In this document: one piece after another, positions 10,995 through 23,980 of the stretch
Numbering within the stretch: the stretch's first letter is position 1
How the letters are laid out: each line of letters starts with the position of its first letter
From: Pyrenula massariospora
Taxonomy: Eukaryota > Ascomycota > Eurotiomycetes > Pyrenulales > Pyrenulaceae
DNA: 64,000 nt
Assembly (NCBI GenBank): GCA_021030905.1
Contig: JAGFMI010000005.1
Location: 496,001-560,000 of the forward strand
Direction: 5' to 3'
Translations under genes and position numbers: made by a program
The notes under the pieces: generated by a model
Database searches by the model: none
Seen by the model: the letters and a program-made list of their open reading frames with translations, nothing else
What the model was told of the DNA's origin: nothing

Positions 10995-12777
10995 TCACTC
11001 ATCAAGCGCGAAATCAAACTCCCTAAAAGCTTCCTTGAACGCCGTAGCGGCAGCTTCCTCCTCAGCGTCTGCCTGGATCACAGTCCGCCAGTCCAGTCGC
11101 TCATTTAGCTTTAGCAGGTTCGCCATAACCTCGCGCCCGAATTGGATGTTGAAGCTTTGCTCGGCGGGTATAGGCATGAACATGGATGATTCTTCGATAC
11201 CTGGATTGGATTCTACGCCATTGGTCGGTGTGATGGCGGCATCGGTTGAGGGAGACGGTGGCGCAGCGATCCAGATGCGGAAATAGTCTCCCCTCTCTGG
11301 CGAGATTTCCTCGTCAGGGCCGATGGCTTCAAAAGGTGGAAGATTCGAAGCCTCAGCTTTGACGCGGAAGGCGCCATCGATAAGACCCTTCGTGACGTAT
11401 GTGCCGGGAACGGGCATCCACTGCCACGCAAAATGGCGAACGCCACTGCGGCTAAGATCCCAACAGACGCTCCCGAGTTGATGCTCGTGCTGGCTATTGC
11501 TGAGATTGTGTACCATCGCTATCATGGCTTTTCGATAGCGACACATCTCAGTAAAGGTCTTCACTCGGACCTCAGGGTCAGGAATGGTGGATGCAGTGGA
11601 CGAGTGTGCGAACGGGATGATGAGCATGTGCCCTGGAAATTTGCTGTTGAGGGATGTGAATGTGGTCATCGTTGGGAGAGGACCGCGGGAGATGGTTAGA
11701 TAGGAGTCTTCGCCAATCGAGGTTACAAGATGCGTCTTTATGCTAGGGTTGGAAAGGCAAAAAAAACATGCTTCAGGGCCCGCAGGCGCAGGGCGAGGAC
11801 CGCGGCGTCTTCCATTCTTCTGGCGGCCGTCGAAGTGCGAATAGGAATCTCGTTCAATGTTATATGGGGCTCGGCGCTTTTGCGAGGGCGGAGCGAAAGG
11901 GGTCGCGGTTGTGCCAGGAGGTAAAGGGGTGGCGATTGTGGGGATTGACTCGGAAGGGTCGAGGCTGAAAGCATAATTGAATTTTACTCCTGCAGGATTT
12001 TTGTAGGAACCCAAACTCAGGAAGCGAGTTATCGGTCGGGATTCTGGACCTGCCTCGTTAGGGTAATGGAAGAATGGCTCCCTTTCGAAATAGGTTGATG
12101 GAGATGTGGTAAAATGGTAACGTGGTCTGAGGGTCGAGCAGAGAGTGGAGAGGCAGGCTTGCGAAGCTGGGATAGACTCAGGTGTGAATTTGTCCGCCTC
12201 CTTCGATCCAATAGTCACGGATTCAGGCCATTCACTAGTTAACAGAATGTCGCATGAATGAGCGCCATGTAGCACTCTAGTGTCGTTCTCCGTGAAGAAA
12301 GGCACGAAGCGAGATTGAGATTTTGTGACGGGTGGATCTTGCTGGACGTATGAGCCGCCGATATTAACTATCCGAACGCCCTCAGATGTCTTGAAGGTTG
12401 TCCTTCTCCCGAAGTAGCATAAATTGTGACACAATTGGTCGTCGTTCTGTTCTAGCTTCTCCAAAACTCGCTGCGGAAGAGAGCGTCCTCCAACTGTGAA
12501 GTAAGTCGGAAGTGGGACGGAAATTTCTCCATTAAGCAATGCCGTCAGTTCATTGTCATCTGAATCTGACACTTGCTCTCCGAAAAGATCTCCTAGAAGT
12601 ATAGCGAAAGAAAGATTGGACTTGGCTTGAATTTTTCCAAGTCTGTTGAAAGCGTCTTTGAGAGCTCCATTGACAGCACCTATGACAATACTAATCAATT
12701 GGTTAGCCGGAATATGAGATCAAGGTAATGAGGACTTGATGGTAGTCGTGAAGAGAAACCTACATTTTAGAAGCCAT
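10995..12777 (-). CDS. drn1: CWF19-like protein 1 / Drn1-like splicing factor
   Basis: Members of this family bind the lariat-debranching enzyme or late spliceosome and act in the nucleus. There are two exons, 12777-12764 (only 14 nt) and 12690-10995, around a 73-bp intron, giving 569 residues. The tiny first exon restores the conserved start MASKIIVIGAVNG. The N-terminal 230 residues resemble the calcineurin-like fold of CWF19L1 (LLGDLFGE, GGRSLP). A basic linker (about 275-305) leads to the CwfJ C-terminal domain 1, with CFFCLSNP, HLVTS and a HIT-like HFAWQWMPVP, and then domain 2 with GDYFRIWIAAP. The gene is a housekeeping gene lying inside the metabolite cluster, on the PKS strand, with its 3' end 281 bp from the regulator. 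Nothing in the sequence marks it as a pathway enzyme. Confidence 0.92.
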
Positions 12778-14068
12778 GACTCAACGTTATGGCTCGGTCG
12801 ATAGAGGTACGTCTTTAAATAGTATTTATCAAACCAACCCAGAACGCTGAAGAGCGCGCTTCTAGAAATTAGATCATGGTAGTCAGAAAATGCCTGAGGA
12901 ACTAAAGAGAATTCTTGGGGTAGAATGCTTCCAGATCAAAGCTTGCTAAAGGCAAGATTGATGTCGCAGACGAATTGTACCTGAAAGGAAAATGAGGATT
13001 TATGTAACCTCCAACTTTGTAATGACAAAGATTAACCACAGGGGCATTTGGGGGGTTGAGATGCTGCGTTGGGGGCTCCCAGGCGCCCTTCGGCCCAAAG
13101 GCCCAAGACTCCGCACCATGCACTCCGCCAAAAGAAGGCTTGCCAAGGCGTTCAAGAGGAAAGTTTCAACAAATATTGAGGGTTTATTAAATATGTATCA
13201 TGAATTATGTTATGGCTCTCCATTCCTCGAATGCTACCAATTGAATGCGCTACAACTTTTTATACCCAGGTAACGATCTGTGCTGTCGTAAGGTTATAAG
13301 CAAAGTCATTTCAATTGAATATATAATATCCAAAAATACCATTAGCAGGATCGCTAGGTAGACTGAATGCCTTGGAGCGAGAAGCCCATTGGACTTGGTC
13401 ACTGTATTGGCGATCGGAAATTTCTGCACTTGCCCAACCGAATTTTGTCAGTATTAGAACTGACAAGTACGAGCGAGTATCTTGAGTACCATGGGAGAGT
13501 GGAGGTAGAGGAAGACAATAACTGCTAAAGTATCACTTTAAGACAGATGACTACTTTAATCGCTCGCAGCCTGAGAAGATCTTGCCCTGTTGCTGAATGA
13601 CTAGCTCCACCTCCTCTTCCTTACTCGAATTTAAGAATCATAGCGAGAATTCCAGGCACTTCAGAGCTTTGGTCCTCCAGGCTAAGATCATGACTTACCA
13701 GCCAAATATTGAACGCAGGCCTATCCCTCATCGAACACAAACCGGCGTTCAAGTTTGAATAGCGGCCCTGATACGATCAAATGCGGAATCGCCTAAAATC
13801 AATCCCTAGAAAGTCCCATAGTCCACGAGTTGCCTGAGAATGTTGAGACAATTACTGAAATATTACAATTTGGTGTAGAAGTGCATTTATTTCCAAGCCC
13901 TACGACAAAATCTGGCCCGAACGCCTCCTTTCTATCGCCTTCGGTCTCGGCAGCCGAACGTGTCAAAACTCCACGGTGACCTTGAAGCAAAGCTAGCCTA
14001 GCCATTACGGCCTGGTACCCCTATTAACAAATCGTAGAATGTTTCTGACCATTTGTTCTAATCCCCAT
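12778..14068. other. 1.3-kb intergenic: drn1 promoter and PKS 3' flank
   Basis: There is no supported gene between drn1 and the PKS, both on the minus strand. A GC-rich island at about 13060-13110, which contains GGCGCCCTTCGGCC at 13082-13095, stands out in otherwise AT-rich sequence and is shared with 28.47 kb. Remaining frames are short and unlike known proteins. Confidence 0.45.
13082..13095. repeat. GC-rich 14-mer shared with 28473-28486
   Basis: GGCGCCCTTCGGCC occurs here and exactly again at 28473-28486. Each copy sits in a GC-rich patch inside intergenic DNA. It may mark remnants of one dispersed repeat family. Confidence 0.5.
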
Positions 14069-17000
14069 CTAGATCTCGCTGTCTCCCTTTAGCTCGGCAG
14101 GCAAGAGCGTGGAATTCAATGCGATCCTTGAGGAGAGCGATTCCAAGGGGGCATTGCTCAAGATATTGAAGACTGAAACATCGGATTTGACCTCCTTGAA
14201 GACCCAAGCGCGTATCTCCACGGCGACCAAGCTGTCGACACCATAAGCATTAGCAGGCCGACCAGGATCTATGTTCTCAAGCTCCATCATCATTGCCTTG
14301 GCCAGCTTCCTTACAAGCGCCTTACAGACGGCATCCGTGGCTTCATGTAGAGATTTGGCGTTTGTGATAGCATTTTGTAATTCCTCTGCGTTCTCGGCTT
14401 GCTGGGTCGTGAACTCTTGGGTGTCGTAGAGCCGAAGGTGGGCAAAGCGTGCGTCACTGAACCAATACGGTGGTTCATGTCCGTTCTGCTTGATCAGACC
14501 GCCAGTAGACAATCCAGCGAGGATCTGAGTCGGGAGTTTCCCGCCCATGGCCGATTGGACGATAGTAAGCAATTCAGTCTCTTTGACACCAAGCATCCAT
14601 CCGGTTTTGAGCAGGCCAAGAGTTTCGCTTCTCTCGGCAGTGATGCCCACACCCAGAACAAGCCCAAGGTTGATGCTAGTAGCTTTGAATCCATTGGAAT
14701 GACGATAATGCGCCAGAGCATCTTGATAGGTGTTGCCTAACACAGGTCAGAAATTTGAATGTCAGAAGTGATTATATCTACTGACCAGCATTGTAATTGC
14801 CTTGTCCTCGTGAGCCGACAATGCCGCCCACGGAAGAGAGGCAAATGAAAAACTCCAGATCTTTAGGGAGGAGATCATGCAGATTCTTGGTAGCCTGGAC
14901 TTTGGGACGAACAGCAGCCTTGAAGTCATCGACGGTCATGTTCTCAAAGAAGACATCCTATAAGATGTTAGCATCATTCGATACGATTAACAGGCTTTGA
15001 ATCACCTGAAGATGCATGGCGCAGGTAAGCACTCCGCGAATTGGGGGAAAGTGATCCTTGACCTGCTCGAGAACATGTTTGAAATCAAGGACATCGCTGG
15101 TATCGCACGCGAAAGCTTCAACATTAGCACCATGTTTTCTGAGATCTTCAATGAGCTGTTGCGCCTCTGGTCGCTGTGCACCAGAGCGCGAGGTAAAGAC
15201 CAAGTGTCTGGCACCTTGATCTACCATCCATGCAGCGATTGAGCGGCCAAGCCCACCCAAACCGCCAGGCATAATGTAGGTCCCATTGTCTGAGAAGTTA
15301 AATGGCCGAAGTTTCTCGGGCACAATCTGAGAGACGTAAACATTAGTGGAAAAAGGTGAAAGGAACAAAACTCACCGGAACGAGGTCGTTATCTCCAGCC
15401 TTCAAGACGATTTTTCCAATATGCTTACCACTCTGCACAGTGCGAAACGCCTCTTCAATCTGAGAATAATCTAATACCGTCACTGGATATACCGGCTTGA
15501 TCACACCTTTTCCAACAAGATTCATCACGTCGGCGATGATTCTTGAGAAAAGCTTTACATTCGTGCGGTAGACATTGAGCATGTTGACACCAGCGAAAAT
15601 TGTGTTGTGCATGAATGGAGCCATATCGATACCCGTATTCCCGACGATGTCACGTTTCCCTACCTCAATGAAGCGACCAAACTTAGCAACACACAGCCAG
15701 GACTGGCGGAGGGCTTCGCCAGCTAGCGAGTTCAAGACCACATCAACACCCTTTTGATCGGTCATTCGCTTGATACCTTGGGCGAAATCAAGGTTTCGGG
15801 AGTTGAAGATGTGATCCTCGTGAATTCCATATTTCTCGATCAGAAATTGCTTCTTGGCATCTGTAGAGACGGTAACAAAGATCTCGGCTTCAAGGTGCTG
15901 AGCAAGTATGATGGCAGCTTGACCAAGGCCGCCAGCTGCTGCATGTATCAGAATTGTTTCTCCGCGTTGGAGGCGGGCCATATCGACTAAAGAATAGTAG
16001 GCCGTCGTGTAAATGCAGGGAATTGACGCTGCGTCCTCGAAAGACATATCATCTGGGATCTTCTCACACATGTATTCTGAGTTCCGGTAATATGTGCGAT
16101 AGCAGCCAATGCCGAAGGTGATGATGCGATCGCCTGGTCTAAATTTGGTTACATTATGTCCAACGCGGGTCACCAATCCAGAACATTCAACTCCCAGATC
16201 GACGTCAAATATCTGTCCAAGAGCAACCATGAGATCGTAGAAGTTCATGCCAGTTGCCTTAACTTCAATTTCAACCTCATCACCCGCAAGGGGCTTTATA
16301 TGTTCCTTGTCCTCAACAAATTGGAATGTGTTCAGCATTCCAGGGCTGCGAATCGAAAGACTGAGGGCACGACCTGGTTGTTTGAAAGGCTGCATAATTG
16401 GTTGAGGGTCGGAAGTGCTGGACTCAAGGATCTCGTCGAGAACGATGTCTGGGTCCAGGCGTTGAATGCAGATTCTATCCTCTCGGACCGCGTACTCCCA
16501 GTCTGAAATTTCAATATTCTTCCCTTCAGTACAAGATCTGAGGACTTTGAGAATGGCCTTTTCGTTACTTTTTGAAGTGAGAGCCTCGGCAGGATCGAGA
16601 TCAAGCGTGAATAGTTGGGTTGCTGGACGCTCTCCTCTGATTGTACGGCCTAGGCCGGCAATCATGTTGGCTTCAGGGTACTTCGTGTCCATTTTTGCAC
16701 CTCGGGTTACCCAAAGGGTGCTCTCAGAGCCGAGAATCATATGCTTTACGGCCTCGAAATCGTGGGAGTTAATTTCAGATAACAAAGGTGATTCTGTCTC
16801 AATTAGTGATATGCAGGTTCTATCATTGAGATTCATTGACGCAAGCGCGTCGAGAGAGGCTGTCTGCACCTCGACGCCGCCTTTGCTAAGGGATTGCGTC
16901 AAATCCGTACGCAATTCACAACTCTCTGTAGTATCTGAGCGGCTCACAACCACGACCTTCTCTGGCAGTGATGAGTCTGGAAGTGGAAGATTCGACGAGA

Positions 17001-20000
17001 CCATAAGTGAGACGGAGAATAGTTTAGGATCGTCGTGGTCGCGGAAAGTCAAGTCGAGGCCGCTGAAGCCATTCGCTCTGAGTCGGCGATCCCATTCCAG
17101 CTCCGACATCCTTGGGCCGTACTTTCGACCATCATCCTCGCCTTCACGAGTTAGCATATGATCGTATCAAGTCAGGATTGGTAGGCTTCGCAGGACGGGG
17201 ATACGTACCATTCCACCATCCGCTCAAAGTACCGAAGATCATAGGAATACGAGCCAGTGTGCATGTAAGCTCTCCTAGAACAAGCACGCCCCCGCTAAAG
17301 ATAGTTAGAGAACTCGTTGCTCCCTAGAATGAGAGGGGAGACTTTACGGTTTCAGTAGACTCTTACAATTCTGTAAGCAGGCAGAAATAGAGCTAGTTGC
17401 GTGTAGTACATTGTTCGCAACTACCATGTCGTAGACACCGAGCTGCACGCCTTGCTTTGCCACATCCTGCTCAATATTGACAACCTTGTACTCAAGAAAC
17501 GACTCCCAGGTTTTGAAGTCCTCTGAAGCAGCTTCGAAAAAGCCACTACTGATATCGGTGAAAGTATAGGTATGTAGACGGCAGGATGTCTCGTCGCGGT
17601 TGCCGAGGGCTTCAAGAATAACCTTGGTCGTACCACCGGTACCAGCTCCAACTTCGAAGATTTTGAGTTCGGTTCGTTTGTGAGCCAGAGCCTGGACATA
17701 TCTTGCAAGAACAGGGCCCCATTTATCGGTCCCAATAGCATTACGGTAGTAATCAGTCAGGACGTCGTCTTCTCGCATGATCTGAAGAGGTTCAAGCTTC
17801 CCAAGGAAAATTTGTTCATAATTAGCTCCTAGTTTGACCATGAGCTTACCATCTACCGTTGTATCGGCAACACGGGCCAGCAATTCGTCCCCAAAAGAGT
17901 CTGTCGTGTCTAGCCAGTCGTGCTCCAGGCTCTGGCAATCAAGTTTCATCTGAAGAGCCCTGTCATATTGGTTCTTCATGTATTGATAGAAGAGATAATG
18001 GTGTGGAGCGAATTCACTAGCATCTTCTTCGCTGAAGCGCTTCAGAATGCGCTTGCACAAGATGAAAGAGGCTAATTCAAGCTCATAGACGACTTTGGAA
18101 TCAGCGTTCTGAATTATGTCTCCAAATCTTTCGAAGTAGGCCTGACTCTCGACTCTCTCGAGATGGTCAATATCAAGGTCCCAGACAGGATGGGCGCCTA
18201 ACTTTCGCAACGACTTTTGAATCGCTCCCTTCTCTGCTCCCTCGTCACCGGAGCCCATGGTCTCAAGCTCAATAATTCGACAGCCTTCGATCACGACTAG
18301 TGGTTCTTCCCAGTGTTTGGTCGAAGCAACCATGGTAGCAATTGACTCATTGAAGCCATAGGGTTGGGCTTTTGAATATCCGTAATATTTTGTGCCAGGT
18401 GTAGGGTCAAACTTCGAAGACTAGATGGAAGGTTAGCTGAAGGCAACAAGTCTCATTCATAAGGACCTACGATGTAGAAACTCTCGATAAACCTCGGAAT
18501 CTTCGCCTTTTCTAATGGTGTGTTAATTGGGGTAGACGAAGGGATCGTCATTTGGATGACGGAATCGAGACAAGCAGGATGTATGGTATGGGGATATTCA
18601 AATCCTTCTGGCATCCATTTCTTTGTGTCAGGGACTTCCAGAACACAGTGCGCTTCGTAATTGCCTGAATTAATAGCCGTGAGAGTTGTAAATGTGGGTC
18701 CCCATTGAAGGCCTACTTCACCCATCGTCGCATATATCTGTTTTGGATCTTCCACGGGCAAGTCTGCATTTACCAGTCGGTGATATTCAGACCTATGGTA
18801 TTTGATTGCGGCGGCCTTCTCGTCTGAAAAATCCTTGTTGGATTCTGTCTGATATCTTATTGCCACCAAACCAGAACAGTGCTGAGTCCAGACTCCTTGC
18901 GCAGTTCTGCAAGAAATCGTGAATTCTGTCCAGTGAGACGTTGGCAGACGTGTGCCCATTCGATAAGGCCTGCGCGCTGCTTAGTTCCATGACTCAATCA
19001 AAACAGAAAAAGAAAATAAAAAAGCAATAGCAACGTGAGTGAGCCTACCGGAATTGTAGCTTGGTTTCTACGGGGTCATCTGCAGGCACAATCATAGCCT
19101 GAAGCACAGCTATATCTCGAAGCCCGAAACCCTCAATCGCCATGGTCTTATCTGCAACCTGCTTTGCAGCCTCGATAACCATGACAATCATGCCAGAAAG
19201 TGGATAGAGAATCGAGCCTTGAACCTTGTGATGCTCCATCCAAGGCATTTCTTCAACACGGAGATAGTTTCTCCAAGCAGGCTCTTGACTAGTAGAGTAC
19301 TCGGAAAGAGCGCCTACCAAGTCAAGACGTGGAAGTTCTCGGTTGCGATAAGCCTTGCCGGCTGCTGACTCATACCAATAAGTCAGTTGTCTGTTCCACG
19401 CAAATGGAGGAAGATCAACCAATGCTGAAGTGTGAGAGCTGCCATCGATTCTATTCGCAGCGCTGACATGAGGGACTACTCCTTGGAGAATGAGTTTACC
19501 AATAGCGTCCAGTGAGCTCCTAACGGCATCGACACCCCGATATAGCATAGAGACATAGGGTATTTGGGCGCTTTTCCCTTCTTGAGCATCGAAGATTTGC
19601 TTCAAAGGTCCTTGGAGTGCCGAATGTGGGCCAACTTCGAGGAAGACGTAGAGATTGGTGTTCCTGGTAGTACGGCGCTTGCCACCTGAATATGACATTG
19701 CAGCTTGCACTGCCTGCGAAAATTTGACAGTCTTCAACATATTCGATATCCAGTAATGACTGTCCATAGCTGCTCCATCGATCAATTTTCCGGTGACGGA
19801 TGAGAACATCAGTGTGCCATTTCCAGAAACTGGCGCAGAAAGATCTCTCAGGGAATAGAGGTAGTCTTCTGCTACCTCCTTCATATACGCAGAGTGATAA
19901 GCATTCTTGACCAGAAGCTTTCTAGCAAAGACCTTGTCTGTTTCAAGCATGGAGAGGATCCGGTCGATACTTGAGACATCACCTGAAAGGGTAACGCTAG

Positions 20001-23000
20001 AAGGGCTGTTGATACAAGCGAGAGTAACAAAGCCATTATTAAGTCGTTCCAGATATGGTTGAACGGCAGTTTCTCCCAACCCAACGGCAAGCATGGCGCC
20101 ATCCGAAGAGACCAATGAAGATACTCTACCACGGTGATAAGCCACCTTCCAGCCATCTTCCCTACTTATTGCGCCTTTGGCATAAGCAGCTGCAATTTCT
20201 CCGCTTGAATGGCCGATGACCGTAGTTGGCTTGACACCAAAATCAACCAAAAGCTCAACCAAGGCTATTTGAATAGCGGTGCAGATAGGCTGGCTTCGAC
20301 TTGGCTCGTTAATTCTCGTTCCTTTAGCATCATGGGTCAATTCGGTGATTAAGTCCCAAGAACAACCCAAGCTTCTGAGATAGATAGCTGCCGCTTTCAG
20401 AGACTTTAGGAAAATTGGATAAGCAAGTAGTTCGAGCCCCATCGCATGCCATTGAGCCCCTTGCCCTGTAAATATGAATGCCAATAGAGGAACTTGGGAG
20501 GACCGAACAGCTTTATTGGGCGGCTTCTCTAACAACATTTTGAGCTCATCGATCGTTGAGGCTATACCGAAGGTTTTCCAAGGGAGACGACTACGCTTCT
20601 CGCTCAAAGTGAAAGCAAGCTGATCGAGAAAAATATCTTCTTCGGTGAAGGAAACTTCATGCTCAGCAAGATATCCTAGCATAGCTTTCGAGGAGCGAGT
20701 GACCCCACTTTGCTCGTTTGAAGACCAAACGAAGAGTCTAGGTAAACCCACTTGAGGGTGAGCGTCGTGGCCATGCGGTATGCCATTTCCGTTGGAGACA
20801 CCATTGCCGTTGGAGATATTGTTAACATTTGGAATGCTGTTGCCATTTGTCACGGCATGGCCATTAGATAAGTCGTCTATGGCAGTATGATGAAGATGGT
20901 GATCCATGATAGTTTTGTGGTAGCCTGTAATACTTCGAGACTCCAAATAATGGCCTGCATCATCTAGTATAGTGTGCGCATTCGTTCCTCCATATCCAAA
21001 ACTAAATCATGTTAACGGATTTCTTGAATTAGGGAGAGGGGGAATGAGGAATGGAATTAGAATGGATTTTCTGAACAAGACCCATTGTGGGTGATGACTT
21101 ACCTATTGACGCTAATTCGACGTAGCCCTTGTGCCGGCCAAGGCGAAAGGCTGGTTGGGATATCAACACCCCATTCTTTGAGATGGATGCGTGGGTTAAC
21201 CTTCTCAAACCACAAATTTGGGGGAACTAATCCTTGCTCGAGCATTTTCACCGCCTTGATCAAACCAGCGAGACCGCTTGCTCCTTCCAAATGACCAATG
21301 TTCGTCTTGACTGAACCAACAAGCAAGGGCTGGTCGCTGTGACGCATCTTGCCAAAAGTTGCCCCAATAGCTGACATTTCCAGAGGGTCTCCGGCGGCGG
21401 TACCGGTCTGTCGCAAGGAAGTGGCATTAGCATAAAATAAGCATGTAAACTCCAGCTGAGGATATGCCGAAGCAATCGAAATTATAGCATACCCCATGAG
21501 CTTCAAAGTAGTTCGTGTCCTTGAAGTCCAGACCAGCATTTTGATAGGTCGTACGAATCAATTCCTCCTGAGCTTCGGCAGAGGGTAGCGTGATACCAGG
21601 TGTCTTGCCATCTTGGTTCACACCTGTACCGCGTATCACAGCCCGAATAATGTCACCATTTTTGATGGCTTCAGCAAGCGGTTTCAAAATGACTACTGCT
21701 GTGCCTTCTCCTCGCGCGTATCCATTCGCCCGGTGATCAAACGAGTGACATTTGCTGTCTGGGCTAAGGAAGTTCAACGAAGTCATTCCACTAAGACAAC
21801 AAATCAGTGATCTATCCCTTTTAAAGCGCACACAAGTCTGTCCTGCTGCTCGCGTGTTCATAGCACTGCCTCACTTCCGCTTGGCGCTAGGTCTGTCAAA
21901 GGGACTTACATCTGCATCTCTGGCATCGTGATCACATTGGTTCCTCCAACAATGGCTTGTTTAGATTCTCCAGTCCTCAGGCTTTGACAAGCAAGATGTA
22001 ATGCCACCAGACTCGAAGAACAGGCGGTATCGAGACTCAAACTCGGCCCCTTCAAGTCGAAGAACCAAGATATCCTGTTACTGAACATCGCAGCCCCATT
22101 ACCTGTGCCTTCATAGCGAGGAATCCACTCTGGATCCCTAGATCGCATATTAGCATAATCACGAGTGAAGGATGCCATGTAGACTCCTGTTGAGGAGCCT
22201 AAAATATCCTCCATCCTGAGACCGGCTATTTGCTGTTAGTGAGAAACTTTAAAAAGCCATGATAATTCTCGAACCATTCTCCAAAGCTTCATATGCAACT
22301 TCGAGACCCATTCTCTGTTGCGGGTCCATAGCCTTCGCCTCGTTTGGGGTGATATTGAAGAATGGGGCATCGAATGCTCCAATATCTTGTTTCATATAAT
22401 GTCCCCCGCGGATATTCATAGTCCCAGAACGCTCCGCATGTGGATGATAGAAGGCATCTATGTTGAAACGAGTCTTGGGCACCTCTGTTCGCGCGCTAAT
22501 GCACAATTTTTAGTACAAATGATTACTAAGCTTGGATCAAAGGTAAAACAGAAGAAGAGAAGAAACTGAAAGAGAGAGGATTGGTGGAGAGGGCTGGACT
22601 AGGGATAATATTGAAGAATATGTTGAAAGATACATAAGGTGAATACCTTGGTCTTGTTCTGCAAGGGGTATAAGAAAAATAACTTACGTTCTTGCCTTGA
22701 TAATGAGATCCCACAGTTTCTCTGGATCAGATGCATCACCTGGGAAGCGGCCTGCCATTCCTATAATAGCGATTGGTATTGTTGCATCATCTTCGACAGA
22801 CGAGATATTCAATTCATTGTCAGGAGCGCCGGTCCCATTGGCAGAATGGTAATCGTCGCCATTGGCGACAAGATGTCCGTTTCCATTGGTGACGAGGTTT
22901 CCGTTCCCATTGGTGACAAGGTGTCCATTCCCATTGGCAGCAAGGTAGCCATTGCCATTAGCAGGGTGGTGACCATTGGTGCTTCTACCAAAATCGGACG

Positions 23001-23016
23001 AGTCAGAGGAAACCAT
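14069..23016 (-). CDS. Highly reducing polyketide synthase KS-AT-DH-MT-ER-KR-ACP
   Basis: This iterative type I enzyme builds a reduced, C-methylated polyketide from malonyl-CoA and SAM. Thirteen exons, 23016-22688, 22495-22275, 22225-21910, 21790-21493, 21407-21103, 21001-19049, 18969-18471, 18420-17348, 17294-17209, 17141-15376, 15326-15006, 14957-14786 and 14736-14069, join in frame into 2668 residues. The KS has Cys252 (DTACSSSL), His387 and His427. The AT has GQGAQW (669) and GHSSGE (Ser755). The DH has HxxxGxxxxP at His1081 and Asp1276 (LDSVIQ). The methyltransferase has EVGAGTGG at 1563. The ER has [10 protein letters not shown] at 2094. The KR has GGLGGLGR (2303) and YNAGN (Tyr2444). 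The ACP has GVDSL with Ser2615. All catalytic motifs are intact. There is no thioesterase, reductase or condensation domain. The start at 23016 has a good ACCATGG context, though the frame stays open to 23166. Asn-Gly repeats flank the KS. Confidence 0.96.
20770..20860 (-). repeat. Asn-Gly-coding repeat in the PKS KS-AT linker
   Basis: An 18-bp-period, imperfect repeat encodes runs such as SNGNGV and SNGNGI between the KS and AT domains, near residues 534-566. It is low-complexity linker sequence of the same flavour as the one before the KS. Confidence 0.65.
22865..22960 (-). repeat. Four-copy 24-bp minisatellite coding the PKS N-terminal NGNG run
   Basis: Four successive 24-bp units encode the octapeptides [24 protein letters not shown] and NGNGHLVA (about residues 21-52) ahead of the KS domain. 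Copies differ by a few bases. Such tracts can change copy number by slippage while keeping frame. Confidence 0.8.
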
Positions 23017-23461
23017 GGTAGTGGTCGTGGTTGAGCACAACAAGGTGACGTTAACCTTAGGATGATACTTAGCAAGATGGGCTTCAGACTTTCTATCGGG
23101 TATCCATGGGTAGGCATCTCTTAGCTTTGAAGTGGCTTTCCTGTCTAATGAGCTATAGATAGTCATCGCCTACATCCTAAGTTGGTCGTCTCTGCCGTTC
23201 GGAGCGGCGAAAGCTCCCCGCCATCTTGGTCTTTTGATTCTGAAGATTCATGAGGCAGCCCATGTCAGCACGGCAACTCGCCACCTCTCCTAAGTTTCGG
23301 CGAGCATCCAGGGCTCCATACCGTCAGAAGACGGATCGATAGACCGCCCGTCCCGGAGTGGATAGTGGAACAGTTGCCAAAGCCCAACGTGGATACCAAG
23401 CCACACCGAGAGTACCTTGAACTCCACAGAAGGTTACGGCAAACATAGATGCCAAGGTTTG

Positions 23462-23511
23462 TTCACGTGACTGGTTGTGAAATAGATCCTGGCAGGTACC
23501 AGTCACGTGAA
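23462..23511. promoter_or_regulatory. Perfect 14-bp inverted repeat with TCACGTGA cores
   Basis: The arms TTCACGTGACTGGT (23462-23475) and ACCAGTCACGTGAA (23498-23511) are exact reverse complements 22 bp apart. Each contains the 8-bp palindrome TCACGTGA, a classic bHLH/bZIP-type E-box, with flanking bases also conserved. It lies about 450 bp upstream of the PKS start and about 760 bp upstream of the hydrolase start. The symmetry suggests an operator for a dimeric regulator; which one is not shown. Confidence 0.7.
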
Positions 23512-23968
23512 TTACAGGGTCCAGACCGGTCCACCATCCCACCATGAATACATACTACTCCATTAGATGAGTATTAATCGCTTAGATCGCCGCATGAACT
23601 CCGTGGGCGGCGAGGTGGATGGCTTCAAAACCGAGCCGCCCGCCTTGCTTCGGAAACCTGCGAGTATCCGCTTTCGAAATCAGTGATAAGGTTGCTTGTC
23701 AAAGATCCTTATGAGACACGGCTCGGGGATTGACGGCGTCGTTCTGCTCCATACAGGACGGCAACTGCAAAGTGAGCCTATTCCCCTTCAGGTATCGTAC
23801 TGAAGAAGGTAACAACGGTGAAACAAAAGCCTGGCTGAGTAACTTTAAGGATGTGATCTGACACCAGCTTAGAGCATGAGGCGATACGATGTTGGAACGA
23901 AGCCATCGCGCAGAGTGGCTTGGGGCTAGCCCCCATATTTGACTTCAATCACTTGCTTTGAAGCGCGA

Positions 23969-23980
23969 GCGGGTCCGGGC
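23969..23980. repeat. GC-rich 12-mer shared with 28499-28510
   Basis: GCGGGTCCGGGC occurs here and exactly at 28499-28510, in intergenic GC-rich patches on either side of the hydrolase and P450 genes. It may be a remnant of a dispersed repeat. Confidence 0.5.

Noticed and set aside
22496-22687. Possible extra mini-exon inside the 192-bp first intron of the PKS
   Set aside because: It would require a 29-bp intron; the plain long intron gives the conserved KARTARTEVPK junction.
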